From Pandoraea vervacti (lineage in GTDB: Bacteria; Pseudomonadota; Gammaproteobacteria; Burkholderiales; Burkholderiaceae), in the NCBI RefSeq assembly GCF_000934605.2, contig NZ_CP010897.2, positions 4,278,001 through 4,342,000 on the forward strand: a DNA stretch of 64,000 nucleotides, in the 5' to 3' direction. Numbering within the stretch: the stretch's first letter is position 1; each line of letters starts with the position of its first letter. This document shows, piece after piece, positions 10,801 through 17,890 of this stretch. The notes under the pieces are model-generated. The model was not told the DNA's origin, ran no database searches, and saw nothing but the letters and a program-made list of their open reading frames with translations. The position numbers were made by a program, and so were the translations under genes.

Positions 10801-11678
10801 ACCTGCAGCACCGGTGCGTCGCTGCCGAACACCTGCGACTGGCGGGGGTCTTCCGGCGTCGACGTCGAGAACGCCGTCGTGTTGAGCACGAGCGAGACGT
10901 CGTGCTCCTCGCAGAGCTGGCTTACGACATCGCGGCTGAGCGCGTCCTTGAGCGATGTGATGGCAATCGGCAGCGGGTTCAGCCCGCGCGCCATGAGCGC
11001 GTCGATCAGGGCGTCGAACACGACGGTGTTAGCCGCTTGCAGATGAGCACGATAAAAGAGAATCGCGACGACGGGCGCCCCCGCGTGCCAGCATGCCTGC
11101 CAGTCAGCGACCGTCGGTCGATGGCTGCGCGGATGGTAAAGCGCGGCATTAGGCACGGCCACCGGCAGCGGCGGATCGCCCCCCCAACCGAGCGCCTGCC
11201 ACGCAATGGCCCTCAGGAACGCCTCGGCGTTGGCCGGGCCGCCCTGGCGCAGATAGCGCCACAAACGCGTGCAGAACTCGGGGCTGGCGGTGCTGAGCGC
11301 CGTCAGATTCGGGTCCTCCTGCAAGTCGCCCGAGAACATCACGAGCATCTGGGCGCGACGCTGCGCCAGCGCCACGATCTGCTCGATTCCGTACGGCCAG
11401 TAGGCTTCACCGCCCAGATGATCGACCACGACGACGCGCGCATGCTGCAAGACGTCCTCGATGTAAAAGTCGACGGACGCCGGTTGCCGAAGATACGTGA
11501 CATTGGCCAGCCGCAGACTCGGGAAATCGTCACCGAGCCGCGCCACCACGCTCGCCAGCAACGACAAGGTCGTGTCGGCCGAGCTGAGCACGACGATGTC
11601 GGCAGGCTGCTGGTCGATGCGGATTACCCCTGCCGCGTCGTCGACAAAGCCGCCGGGGACCGTGCGTAACAAGTGCAT
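7875..11678 (-). CDS. cobN: Cobaltochelatase large subunit CobN
   Basis: CobN is the large subunit that inserts Co2+ into hydrogenobyrinic acid a,c-diamide. The 1267-residue product has the normal CobN/ChlH length. It carries ChlH-superfamily motifs along its length, including DNQGLNSRDIAMHVALPEVDG, HVGKHGSLEWLPGK, RNFYSVDTRAIPT and a C-terminal NPKWLDGVKRHGYKGAAEIA segment. The ATG at 11678 was chosen because residues upstream in frame are not family-like. It follows cobW by 31 bases and precedes the ChlI-like gene by 14 bases, which supports one transcript. The riboswitch upstream of cobW should control it as well. Confidence 0.96.
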   Translation of the reverse strand: MHLLRTVPGGFVDDAAGVIRIDQQPADIVVLSSADTTLSLLASVVARLGDDFPSLRLANVTYLRQPASVDFYIEDVLQHARVVVVDHLGGEAYWPYGIEQIVALAQRRAQMLVMFSGDLQEDPNLTALSTASPEFCTRLWRYLRQGGPANAEAFLRAIAWQALGWGGDPPLPVAVPNAALYHPRSHRPTVADWQACWHAGAPVVAILFYRAHLQAANTVVFDALIDALMARGLNPLPIAITSLKDALSRDVVSQLCEEHDVSLVLNTTAFSTSTPEDPRQSQVFGSDAPVLQVILSGGNRDDWVKDNQGLNSRDIAMHVALPEVDGRIVTRAISFKGLDYRCARTEVDVVRYQPDRERVAFVAELSRRWCLLRTQPNAQKRLALVLANYPASEGRIGNGVGLDTPASVVEILTLLRDEGYRVDELPPDGDALMARLTSGVTNDAEMRALRPAFQSYALEDYLAAFATLPAQVRDALNERWGPADQDPTIRHGRFMIAGWRCANVFVGIQPSRSRVDGDYASYHDAELVPPHAYLAFYFWLRHVFDVDAVVHVGKHGSLEWLPGKSVALSDSCWPDLTLGPLPHLYPFIVNDPGEGSQAKRRAQAVIIDHLMPPLTRAESYGPMQDLERQVDEYYEALLVDMRRAKWLRSTILETIVRHRLHEELSLDAPNGPDAEDELLTRVDTWLCELKETQIRDGLHIFGRSPKGRERCDTLLALMRFPVRAGQGRDASLIDALAKDLQIDMHFDPLRAEWSAPWDGPRPPMLACVSDAPWRHQGDTRERLELLGANLLQTLASADVASLAAMTADLPATRDVLARAGDEVLPALDACGREELRHLKRGLEGRFVPPGPSGAPSRGRPDVLPTGRNFYSVDTRAIPTQTAWALGVKSARQLIERHMQDHGDYPRAIGLSVWGTATMRTGGDDIAQAFALLGVRPKWAPGSHRVTDFDILPPGGMERPRVDVTLRVSGFFRDAFPNVMHLFDAAVQAVAELDEPEDINPIRARVVHERDAWMARGFDSIEARKRAGWRVFSSQPGTYGAGLQEMIDNGLWQTDEDLALAYGQSGGYAYAQAGAGERAHDVFATRLASIDVVLQNQDNREHDILDSNDYYQFQGGMTAAVRHFSGQQPAVYHADHSRADAPRVRPLTEEIARVIRARVVNPKWLDGVKRHGYKGAAEIAATVDYLFGYDATARVISDHQYGMVTDACLNDADTREFMQRHNPHALRGVCERLLEAIGRGLWRSPGAYREQIEHHLLAAGQEIERRAS

Positions 11679-11709
11679 GCGAAGCGTCTTCCTGTTTGGG
11701 CCGGGTGCT

Positions 11710-12813
11710 TCAGGCCACTGCGGCCGGCGACACGACGCCAAGCGCCACATCGAACTCGCGCTGGAGGGCGTCGGCATCGAGATCTTCCCCGATCAGCACA
11801 AAGCGACTGCCGCGTGATTCGCCGTCGCGCCAGTGACGATCGAAGTAGCTGTCGAAGCGCTTGCCCACCCCCTGCACGACCAGACGCATGGGCGCGCCGG
11901 GCAAGGCAGCAAAGCCTTTGGCGCGATAGATCGTGTGATTTTCGACAAGCTGGCTCAATGCGGCGATGACCTTGTCGCGGGTCAACGGGGCGAGCGCTGC
12001 GGCCTGCGGCGCCGACACCATGACCGAGTCGAACTCGTCGTGATGGTGGTCGGCGTCGTGCCCCGAGCCATGATGGTCGGGCCGCTGATCGATGGTCGCT
12101 TCGGACGCCGATTCCAGCCCGAGCAACACGCTCAGGTCGAGATTGCCGTTGCTCGCGGGCACGATCTTCACGTGGGCGGGCAGTGCCTCGCGAATCAGCG
12201 CCGTCACACTGGCCTGCGCTGCCGCATCGAGCAGATCGGTCTTGTTGAGGATGACCAGATCGGCTGCACTCAACTGGTCTTCGAAGAGTTCGTGCAGCGG
12301 CGATTCATGATCGAGATTCGGGTCGGCCTTGCGTTGCTCGTCGACGGCGTCCGGGTTTTCGGCAAATTGCCCGCTGGCGGTGGCGGGCCCGTCCACGACC
12401 GTGATGACCGCATCGACGGTGAATCCATTGCGGATCGAAGGCCAGTTGAAGGCCTGCACCAGCGGCTTAGGCAATGCCAGCCCGGAGGTCTCGATGAGCA
12501 CGTGATCGATCTGGTCGCGTCGCTCGTTGAGCGCTTCCATCACGGGAAAGAACTCCTCCTGCACGGTGCAGCAAAGGCAGCCATTGGCCAGTTCGTACAA
12601 CTGGCCTTCGGTTTCCTGGCCGTTCTCGTCGCAGCCGATGCCGCAACCCTTGAGGATTTCGCCGTCGATGCCCAGCTCGCCAAACTCGTTGACGATGACG
12701 GCAACGCGCAAGCCATGGTTGTTGGACAGGATGTGACGCAGCAGCGTGGTTTTACCGCTGCCGAGAAAGCCCGTGATCACGGTCACGGGGATCTTGCGCA
12801 TGGAAGTCGACAT
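11710..12813 (-). CDS. cobW: CobW-type GTP-dependent metallochaperone
   Basis: CobW is a G3E-family P-loop GTPase thought to load cobalt for the B12 chelatase. The 367-residue protein has Walker A GFLGSGKTT, the metal-binding CxCC motif within NGCLCC, the guanine-specificity motif NKTD and a C-terminal CobW_C domain. A histidine/aspartate-rich loop (DHHGSGHDADHHHDE) near residue 255 is a likely extra metal-binding site. The start MSTSM at 12813 has a second ATG four codons later that is nearly as good. It is the first gene of the minus-strand cobalt unit and sits directly behind the cobalamin riboswitch. Zinc chaperones of the same family are the main alternative, but context strongly favours cobalt. 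Confidence 0.94.
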   Translation of the reverse strand: MSTSMRKIPVTVITGFLGSGKTTLLRHILSNNHGLRVAVIVNEFGELGIDGEILKGCGIGCDENGQETEGQLYELANGCLCCTVQEEFFPVMEALNERRDQIDHVLIETSGLALPKPLVQAFNWPSIRNGFTVDAVITVVDGPATASGQFAENPDAVDEQRKADPNLDHESPLHELFEDQLSAADLVILNKTDLLDAAAQASVTALIREALPAHVKIVPASNGNLDLSVLLGLESASEATIDQRPDHHGSGHDADHHHDEFDSVMVSAPQAAALAPLTRDKVIAALSQLVENHTIYRAKGFAALPGAPMRLVVQGVGKRFDSYFDRHWRDGESRGSRFVLIGEDLDADALQREFDVALGVVSPAAVA

Positions 12814-12994
12814 GGAAAAGACAAAGCGTAGTTGCACGCTTCTGCCGCTTCCGATGCCTGACCGGTATGGCGTGCTGCCTGCCCGGCAGGGCATGGCGGC
12901 GCCACCGGTGGCGGGCGCATCGGGAAAACGGGGGACACGTGGCAAAGCTGAGGGTTTGACTGCACACCGCCTACCCGCAGTGCCAATCGTCTTC

Positions 12995-13266
12995 TCCGGC
13001 CGGTATCCGGGCTGACGAAATGGCCGCTTCACCTTCCCACGCCGCCATCGAAGGCTATCGCGCAGTGGTCTCGCCCCGTGAAACACATGTCACATGAAAC
13101 ATGTGCGGGGTTGAAGACGGCCTGGCGCCGCATGACTGCGACACCTTCGTTTTACCGTTGCGGGGGCAGCACAGGCTGGAGCGTCGCGTCGCACGACCGA
13201 GGCGTGGTCGCGCCGCCCTCCTGTTTCCCGTTTAACTGCGCGCACAGGAACGTGCGCGCGAGCACC
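12995..13266 (-). promoter_or_regulatory. Cobalamin (B12) riboswitch before cobW
   Basis: Read on the minus strand, the region has the ordered blocks of the AdoCbl aptamer: GGTGCTCGCGCGC near the 5' end, ACGGGAAACAGG, the very conserved TGCCCCCGCAACGGTAA, then CCACTGCGCG, GTGGGAAGG and the B12 box CAGCCCGGATACCGGCC at 12998-13014. About 180 bases follow before the cobW start. That stretch includes the hairpins GCGCC-ACC-GGTGGCGC and CCTGCC-G-GGCAGG, which could form the expression platform. No U-run terminator is visible, so control of translation or Rho-dependent attenuation is more likely than intrinsic termination. Bound adenosylcobalamin is expected to repress the cobW-cobN-ChlI-VWA-NiCoT unit. 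Confidence 0.93.
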
Positions 13267-13278
13267 AGATTAGCCGCG

Positions 13279-13307
13279 AGTGTAGGTGGCGGACACCGCC
13301 CCGTCAA
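13279..13307 (-). promoter_or_regulatory. Sigma-70 promoter of the riboswitch/cobW transcript
   Basis: On the minus strand TTGACG (13302-13307) and TACACT (13279-13284) are separated by exactly 17 bases. The predicted start point near 13272 lies a few bases before the first conserved riboswitch block. The spacer contains the inverted repeat GGCGG-TGT-CCGCC, which could be an operator. Confidence 0.7.
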
Positions 13308-13369
13308 GGCAGCGAGCGGCCAAACGCCTGTGGTATGCTCGCCACCAAATTTTTCATCCTCTAAGAGAC

Positions 13370-13424
13370 GTTGCCGTGCGTCGCTCACGCAGCCGCCTCG
13401 GCAACGGGCTGCCGTGAGCACGCA
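13370..13424 (+). other. Alternative hairpins in the cobA leader
   Basis: Two structures compete for the same bases. Form A pairs GTTGCCG (13370-13376) with CGGCAAC (13399-13405) and encloses TGCGT/ACGCA (13377-13381/13387-13391). Form B pairs 13377-13394 with 13407-13424, nearly perfectly apart from two one-base bulges. Bases 13377-13391 take part in both, as in attenuators and riboswitches. The rest of the 311-base leader from the cobW riboswitch to cobA shows no B12 box on the plus strand and no clear terminator. Confidence 0.4.
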
Positions 13425-13577
13425 TGCACTCCCCCCGTCGTTCCGCCTTATGAGTCATCGTCCTGGCCCGCTTCCGGCGGCGCGTCCCTGTCCCCTGCCG
13501 GGTGTCGCGCCGACATCTGTGGCATTGCCGGCATCGCTGTCGCGCATGACGTTTCCCTCGTGCGCGCGAGGTCGGCA

Positions 13578-14708
13578 ATGAGCCGTGCCTGGCTGATCGG
13601 GGCGGGACCGGGCGACGCAGAACTCATCACCGTCAAGGCGATGCGCGCGCTTGCCGTTGCAGACGTCGTGCTGGTCGACGACCTCGTCAATCCCGACGTC
13701 CTGCACATGGCCGGCCCGCACGCGCAGGTCGTCCACGTCGGCAAGCGCGGCGGACACGCGTCGACCCCGCAGCGGGAAATCATTGCGCTGATGCTCACCC
13801 ATTTGCGCGCCGGTCGCAGCGTGGCTCGGCTCAAGGGCGGCGATCCGTTCGTTTTCGGACGCGGCGGCGAGGAACTGCTTGCCTTGCAAGCGGCGAACAT
13901 CCCCGTCGAGATCATCAACGGCATCACGGCGGGGATTGCGGCCCCCACGACGCTCGGCATTCCGGTCACGCACCGGGGACTGGCCCAGGGCGCGATCTTC
14001 GTGACCGGCCACGGCGCCGGTGAGGACGAGCCCGACTGGAAGGCCCTCGCCGCCACACGTCTCACCCTCGTCGTCTACATGGGCATTCGCCGTCTCGAAG
14101 ACATTGCCCGCCAGTTACTGCAAGCCGGTATGCCGCCGCACACGCCTTGCGCCGCCATCGAGTCGGCAACACTGCCCTCTCAGCGGCAGGTGCTCGCCAC
14201 GCTGCGCACCCTGCATGCGGCGGTCCGCGCGACCGGCATCGGTTCGCCATCGATCATCGTGATCGGGGACGTTGTCTCGCTGGCGCGGCCCGACGACACA
14301 GCGCCCATACACGCCGCCGAGCGCCCGCTGAGTCTCGGCATCGGCTTTCGTCAGGGTGTGAGCGTCGAACGGATCGACGCCGCAGTGCGTGCCGCATTGG
14401 GGACGCACTCGCTCGACGATGTCGCCGTCATCGGCACGCTCGACCGGAAAGCCGAGGACGCGGCGCTCACGGCCTTCTGCGAGCGACACGGCATTGCGTT
14501 GACAGGATTCACCCCCGCACAGATCGAAGCCTGTCTGGACGAGCATCCTCTGCTGCCACGCTCGGCCACGGTTCACGAACACACCGGCGTGCAGGCCATA
14601 TGCGAGCCATGCGCGCTGCTGGCCGCGCCCGGCAGCACGCTGCTCGCAGGCAAATACGCCGGCGACGGCATCACCGTCGCCATCGCCACCAGGGCGCCCA
14701 CGGAGTAA
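13578..14708 (+). CDS. cobA: CobA-CobE fusion: uroporphyrinogen-III C-methyltransferase
   Basis: Residues 1-250 are SUMT, which makes precorrin-2 from uroporphyrinogen III with two SAM. The visible signatures are IGAGPGDAELITVKA, KRGGH(A)STPQ, LKGGDPFVFGRGGEE and GITAGIAAP. Residues about 255-376 are a CobE/CbiG C-terminal domain: LSLGIGFRQGVS at its head, then CEPCALLAAPGSTLLAGKY and a final ITVAIAT strand. Free SUMT is about 250-280 residues long, so this is a true fusion. The ATG at 13578 has GAGG six bases upstream and starts directly at the SUMT fold. The long in-frame extension to 13371 has no family likeness. It is the first gene of cobA-cobO-cobB-bluB, 7 bases before cobO. Confidence 0.95.
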   Translation: MSRAWLIGAGPGDAELITVKAMRALAVADVVLVDDLVNPDVLHMAGPHAQVVHVGKRGGHASTPQREIIALMLTHLRAGRSVARLKGGDPFVFGRGGEELLALQAANIPVEIINGITAGIAAPTTLGIPVTHRGLAQGAIFVTGHGAGEDEPDWKALAATRLTLVVYMGIRRLEDIARQLLQAGMPPHTPCAAIESATLPSQRQVLATLRTLHAAVRATGIGSPSIIVIGDVVSLARPDDTAPIHAAERPLSLGIGFRQGVSVERIDAAVRAALGTHSLDDVAVIGTLDRKAEDAALTAFCERHGIALTGFTPAQIEACLDEHPLLPRSATVHEHTGVQAICEPCALLAAPGSTLLAGKYAGDGITVAIATRAPTE

Positions 14709-14715
14709 CGACACG

Positions 14716-15318
14716 ATGAAGACCGACACCGAATCCCATCTGCGCATGACCCAGCGACGCCGCGAAGGGCATGAAAAGAAGCAGGCCGCCGCCACGACGG
14801 AAAAGGGCCTGCTGATCGTGCATACCGGTAACGGCAAGGGCAAGAGCACAGCCGCGTTTGGCATGGCGGTGCGCATGCTGGGCCACGACCAGCGCATCGG
14901 TGTCGTGCAGTTCATCAAGGGGGCGCTGCACACGTCCGAGCGCGACTTCCTTGGCAGCCACCCGCAATGCGACTTCGTCACGATGGGCGACGGCTACACC
15001 TGGAATACGCAGAACCGCGACGCGGACATCGCCACGGCGCGCAAGGGCTGGCGAACGGCCGTCGACATGATCGAGAGCGGCAACTACCGCATGGTGATTC
15101 TCGACGAACTCAATACCGTGCTGAAGTACGAGTACTTGCCGCTCGACGAAGTGCTGGGCGTTCTGCGCGCGCGCGGCGACATGCAGCACGTGGTGGTCAC
15201 CGGCCGTCATGCACCGGACGAACTGATCGAGGCCGCAGACCTCGTCACCGAGATGCGTCTGGTGAAGCACCCGTATCGCGAACAAGGCGTGAAGGCCCAG
15301 CAGGGCGTCGAGTTCTGA
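14716..15318 (+). CDS. cobO: Cob(I)yrinic acid a,c-diamide adenosyltransferase CobO
   Basis: CobO (BtuR/CobA-type) transfers the 5'-deoxyadenosyl group of ATP to reduced corrinoids. The 200-residue product has the basic/acidic N-terminal arm (EKGLLIVHTGNGKGKST with the reversed-type P-loop GNGKGKST), RDADIATARKGW and the LDELN motif. The C-terminal TGRHAPDELIEAADLVTEM is diagnostic. It lies seven bases after cobA and two bases before cobB, in one operon. Confidence 0.96.
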   Translation: MKTDTESHLRMTQRRREGHEKKQAAATTEKGLLIVHTGNGKGKSTAAFGMAVRMLGHDQRIGVVQFIKGALHTSERDFLGSHPQCDFVTMGDGYTWNTQNRDADIATARKGWRTAVDMIESGNYRMVILDELNTVLKYEYLPLDEVLGVLRARGDMQHVVVTGRHAPDELIEAADLVTEMRLVKHPYREQGVKAQQGVEF

Positions 15319-15320
15319 TC

Positions 15321-16616
15321 ATGGCGTGCCCCGCGCTCTTCATCAGCGGCCCGGCGTCGGGTCAGGGCAAGACCACGGTCACCGCCGGTCTGGCACGGCT
15401 GCATCGCGAGCAGGGGCGCACGGTCCGTGTCTTCAAGACCGGCCCCGATTTTCTCGATCCGCAAATTCTCGAACGGGCGAGCGGTGCGCCGGTGCAAACG
15501 CTCGACCTGTGGATGGTCGGCGAGGCGCAGTGCCGACGTCTGCTGGCGCAAGCCGCCCGGAGCGCCGATCTGATCCTCATCGAAGGCGTCATGGGATTAT
15601 TCGACGGCACGCCGAGCAGTGCGGACCTCGCGATGACGTTCGGCGTGCCTGTCGTCACGGTCATTTCGGCGAAGTCGATGGCGCAAACGTTTGGCGCAAT
15701 CGCGTCGGGTCTCGCCCACTATCGCGCGGGACTGCCCATGTACGGCGTGCTGGCCAACCACGTTGGCTCGTCGCGCCATGCGCAGTTGTTGCGAGAAGGC
15801 ATGCCGCCGGACCTTCGGTGGCTGGGGCATCTGGGAACGTCCGAACACATGGCGTTCCCGGCGCGACACCTCGGCTTGCATCAGGCAGATGAAATCGACC
15901 GGCTCGACGAGCGCATCGCCGCCGCAGCGCAGGCGCTCGCAGGCACCGCACTGGCCGACTTGCCGCCGGCGCTCACGTTCGATGCCCCTCCGTCAGTCGA
16001 ACATCCGAGATGGCTCGAAGGCAAGCGGATTGCGGTGGCGCGCGATGCGGCGTTCTCGTTCCTTTACCCCGAGAACATCCGTCTGCTGACGGCGCTCGGC
16101 GCGCATGTGACCTATTTTTCGCCATTGGCCAACGATGCATTGCCGCCTGGATGCGACGCCGTGTTCCTGCCGGGCGGCTATCCCGAACTGCACGCCGCGA
16201 CGCTGGCGGCGAACACGGTCAGCGCAAACAGCCTTCGTGCACACGCGTCCTCAGGCAAGCCCATCGTCGCCGAATGTGGCGGCATGCTGTATCTGCTGGA
16301 GAGCCTCACGGATGCCTCGGGCGTCTCGACGCCCATGCTGGGCGTTCTGCCCGGACATGCCACACTGCAAAAACGTCTCGCGGGCCTTGGCATGCAGGCG
16401 ATCGACACACCGCACGGCACGCTGCGGGGCCATACGTTCCACTACACGACCATGACGAGCCCGATGACGCCCGTGTGTCACGCGGTGCGCCCGAGCAGCG
16501 AAACGCGGGGCGAACCGGTGTTTCGCGAAGGGGCAATCGTTGCGTCCTATCTGCATGGCTATTGGCCGTCGAACCCGGCGCTCACTGCCGCCCTCTTTCA
16601 TGGCACAGCCTTTTAG
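15321..16616 (+). CDS. cobB: Cobyrinic/hydrogenobyrinic acid a,c-diamide synthase CobB
   Basis: CobB amidates the a and c side chains using glutamine and ATP. The 431-residue protein has an N-terminal dethiobiotin-synthase-like ATPase (SGPASGQGKTT, EGVMGLFDG) and a C-terminal class I glutamine amidotransferase domain with nucleophile Cys in VAECGGMLYL and a later histidine in ASYLHGYWPSNP. The start ATG lies two bases after the cobO stop. The final 17 bases overlap bluB. In an aerobic pathway hydrogenobyrinate is the expected substrate, before cobalt insertion by CobN. Confidence 0.96.
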   Translation: MACPALFISGPASGQGKTTVTAGLARLHREQGRTVRVFKTGPDFLDPQILERASGAPVQTLDLWMVGEAQCRRLLAQAARSADLILIEGVMGLFDGTPSSADLAMTFGVPVVTVISAKSMAQTFGAIASGLAHYRAGLPMYGVLANHVGSSRHAQLLREGMPPDLRWLGHLGTSEHMAFPARHLGLHQADEIDRLDERIAAAAQALAGTALADLPPALTFDAPPSVEHPRWLEGKRIAVARDAAFSFLYPENIRLLTALGAHVTYFSPLANDALPPGCDAVFLPGGYPELHAATLAANTVSANSLRAHASSGKPIVAECGGMLYLLESLTDASGVSTPMLGVLPGHATLQKRLAGLGMQAIDTPHGTLRGHTFHYTTMTSPMTPVCHAVRPSSETRGEPVFREGAIVASYLHGYWPSNPALTAALFHGTAF

Positions 16617-17244
16617 CGAATCCGAGCGCGCCGCCGTCTACCGCGCGATCCATGAGCGGCGCGACATGCGTCATTTCGTGCCGACGCCTGTCGATCCCCA
16701 CGTTCTGGCGCGACTGCTCGACGCGGCCCATCACGCCCCGAGCGTGGGCTTCATGCAACCCTGGCGCATCGTTCGGATCACATCGCCTGCGCTTCGCGAG
16801 CGCTTGCACGACGCGGTGGAACGCGAGCGTCTGAAAACGGCCGACGCGCTGGGTGCGCGCCGCGATGCGTTCATGAAGCTCAAGGTCGAGGGCATGCAGC
16901 AATGCGCCGAGATAGTGGTGATGGCGCTGATGGACGGCCGCGAGCGTCACATCTTCGGACGCAGGACGATGCCGGAGATGGATCTGGCCTCGGTGTCGTG
17001 CGCCATCCAGAACCTGTGGCTCGCCGCCCGCGCCGAAGGCCTCGGCATGGGTTGGGTTTCGCTTTTCGATCCGGACGACGTCGCCCGCCTGCTGCAAATG
17101 CCCGACGGCGCCCGGCCGGTGGCCATTCTCTGCCTCGGACACGTCGCCGAATTCTATGACGCGCCCATGCTGGCGATGGAAGGCTGGGCCGAGCGCGCCG
17201 CCGTCGAGGATTACGTGTTCGAGAACGGTTGGCCAAAGGCGTGA
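16600..17244 (+). CDS. bluB: 5,6-dimethylbenzimidazole synthase BluB
   Basis: BluB is a nitroreductase-fold enzyme that cuts up reduced FMN with oxygen to make the lower ligand of B12. The 214-residue product has the BluB features RRDMRHFVP, APSVGFMQPWR, EGLGMGWVSLFDP and GHVAEFYDAPMLAMEGW. It overlaps the end of cobB by 17 bases and closes the plus-strand operon. Its presence shows that the cell can make true cobalamin rather than pseudo-B12. Confidence 0.95.
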   Translation: MAQPFSESERAAVYRAIHERRDMRHFVPTPVDPHVLARLLDAAHHAPSVGFMQPWRIVRITSPALRERLHDAVERERLKTADALGARRDAFMKLKVEGMQQCAEIVVMALMDGRERHIFGRRTMPEMDLASVSCAIQNLWLAARAEGLGMGWVSLFDPDDVARLLQMPDGARPVAILCLGHVAEFYDAPMLAMEGWAERAAVEDYVFENGWPKA

Positions 17245-17410
17245 GGGACTAGCGGGCGTCAGCGAGCAGACGTCATTGTTGTCCTTCCGGCAACACGGTG
17301 TGCCCGACGCAATGCCTTCTGCGCGCGCGGCTTCGCGACTACGATTGGGGCATCGTTCCATTGCGTCGCTCCGGCGGACCGGCCGGGGCCACATCATCGA
17401 GGAAGCCACC

Positions 17411-17890
17411 ATGAGTCAACGTCTGAACCCGTTCGCGCAGTCGCCCGAGCTTTTCAAGAAATTCGTCGAGATCGGCATGCTGCTCAAGTCCGGCACCATC
17501 GAGTCGTCCATTCTCCACCTGATCGAGATTCGCGCCTCGCAAATCAACGGCTGCGGCTTCTGTCTGGATATGCACGTGAAGCAGGCCAAGATCGGCGGCG
17601 AGCGCGAGCTGCGCCTGCATCACGTGGCGATCTGGCGGGAATCGCCGCTCTTCTCGACCCGTGAGCGCGCCTGCCTCGCGTGGACCGAAGCGCTGACCAC
17701 CCTGCCCCCGCACGGCGTGCCGGACGATGTCTACGCGTCCGTTCGCGCCGAACTGTCGGAAAAGGAAATCTCGGACCTGAGCTTCGCAATCATGACGATC
17801 AACGGGTGGAATCGCCTTAACGTCGGCTTCCGCACCGAGCCCGGGTCGGCGGACAAGGCGTACGGTCTGGACAAAGCCAATCTCAACTGA
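17411..17890 (+). CDS. Carboxymuconolactone-decarboxylase/AhpD-like protein
   Basis: This 159-residue protein belongs to the AhpD-like CMD family. It has the redox motif E-x-R-x-S-x-x-x-G-C-x-x-C-x-x-x-H (ASQINGCGFCLDMH), where the CGFC pair and the nearby His are the proton-relay residues used in alkylhydroperoxidase activity. It has the usual family length. The 166-base gap before it shows no obvious promoter and none with the ECF41 signature. The end overlaps the convergent LysR gene by eight bases. CMD genes are classic neighbours and targets of ECF41 sigma factors, one of which lies two genes away. Confidence 0.9.
   Translation: MSQRLNPFAQSPELFKKFVEIGMLLKSGTIESSILHLIEIRASQINGCGFCLDMHVKQAKIGGERELRLHHVAIWRESPLFSTRERACLAWTEALTTLPPHGVPDDVYASVRAELSEKEISDLSFAIMTINGWNRLNVGFRTEPGSADKAYGLDKANLN

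Noticed and set aside
13267..13577. A second B12 riboswitch for the cobA operon
   Set aside because: No B12 box and no CCCCGCAAC-type block are visible on the plus strand of this leader.
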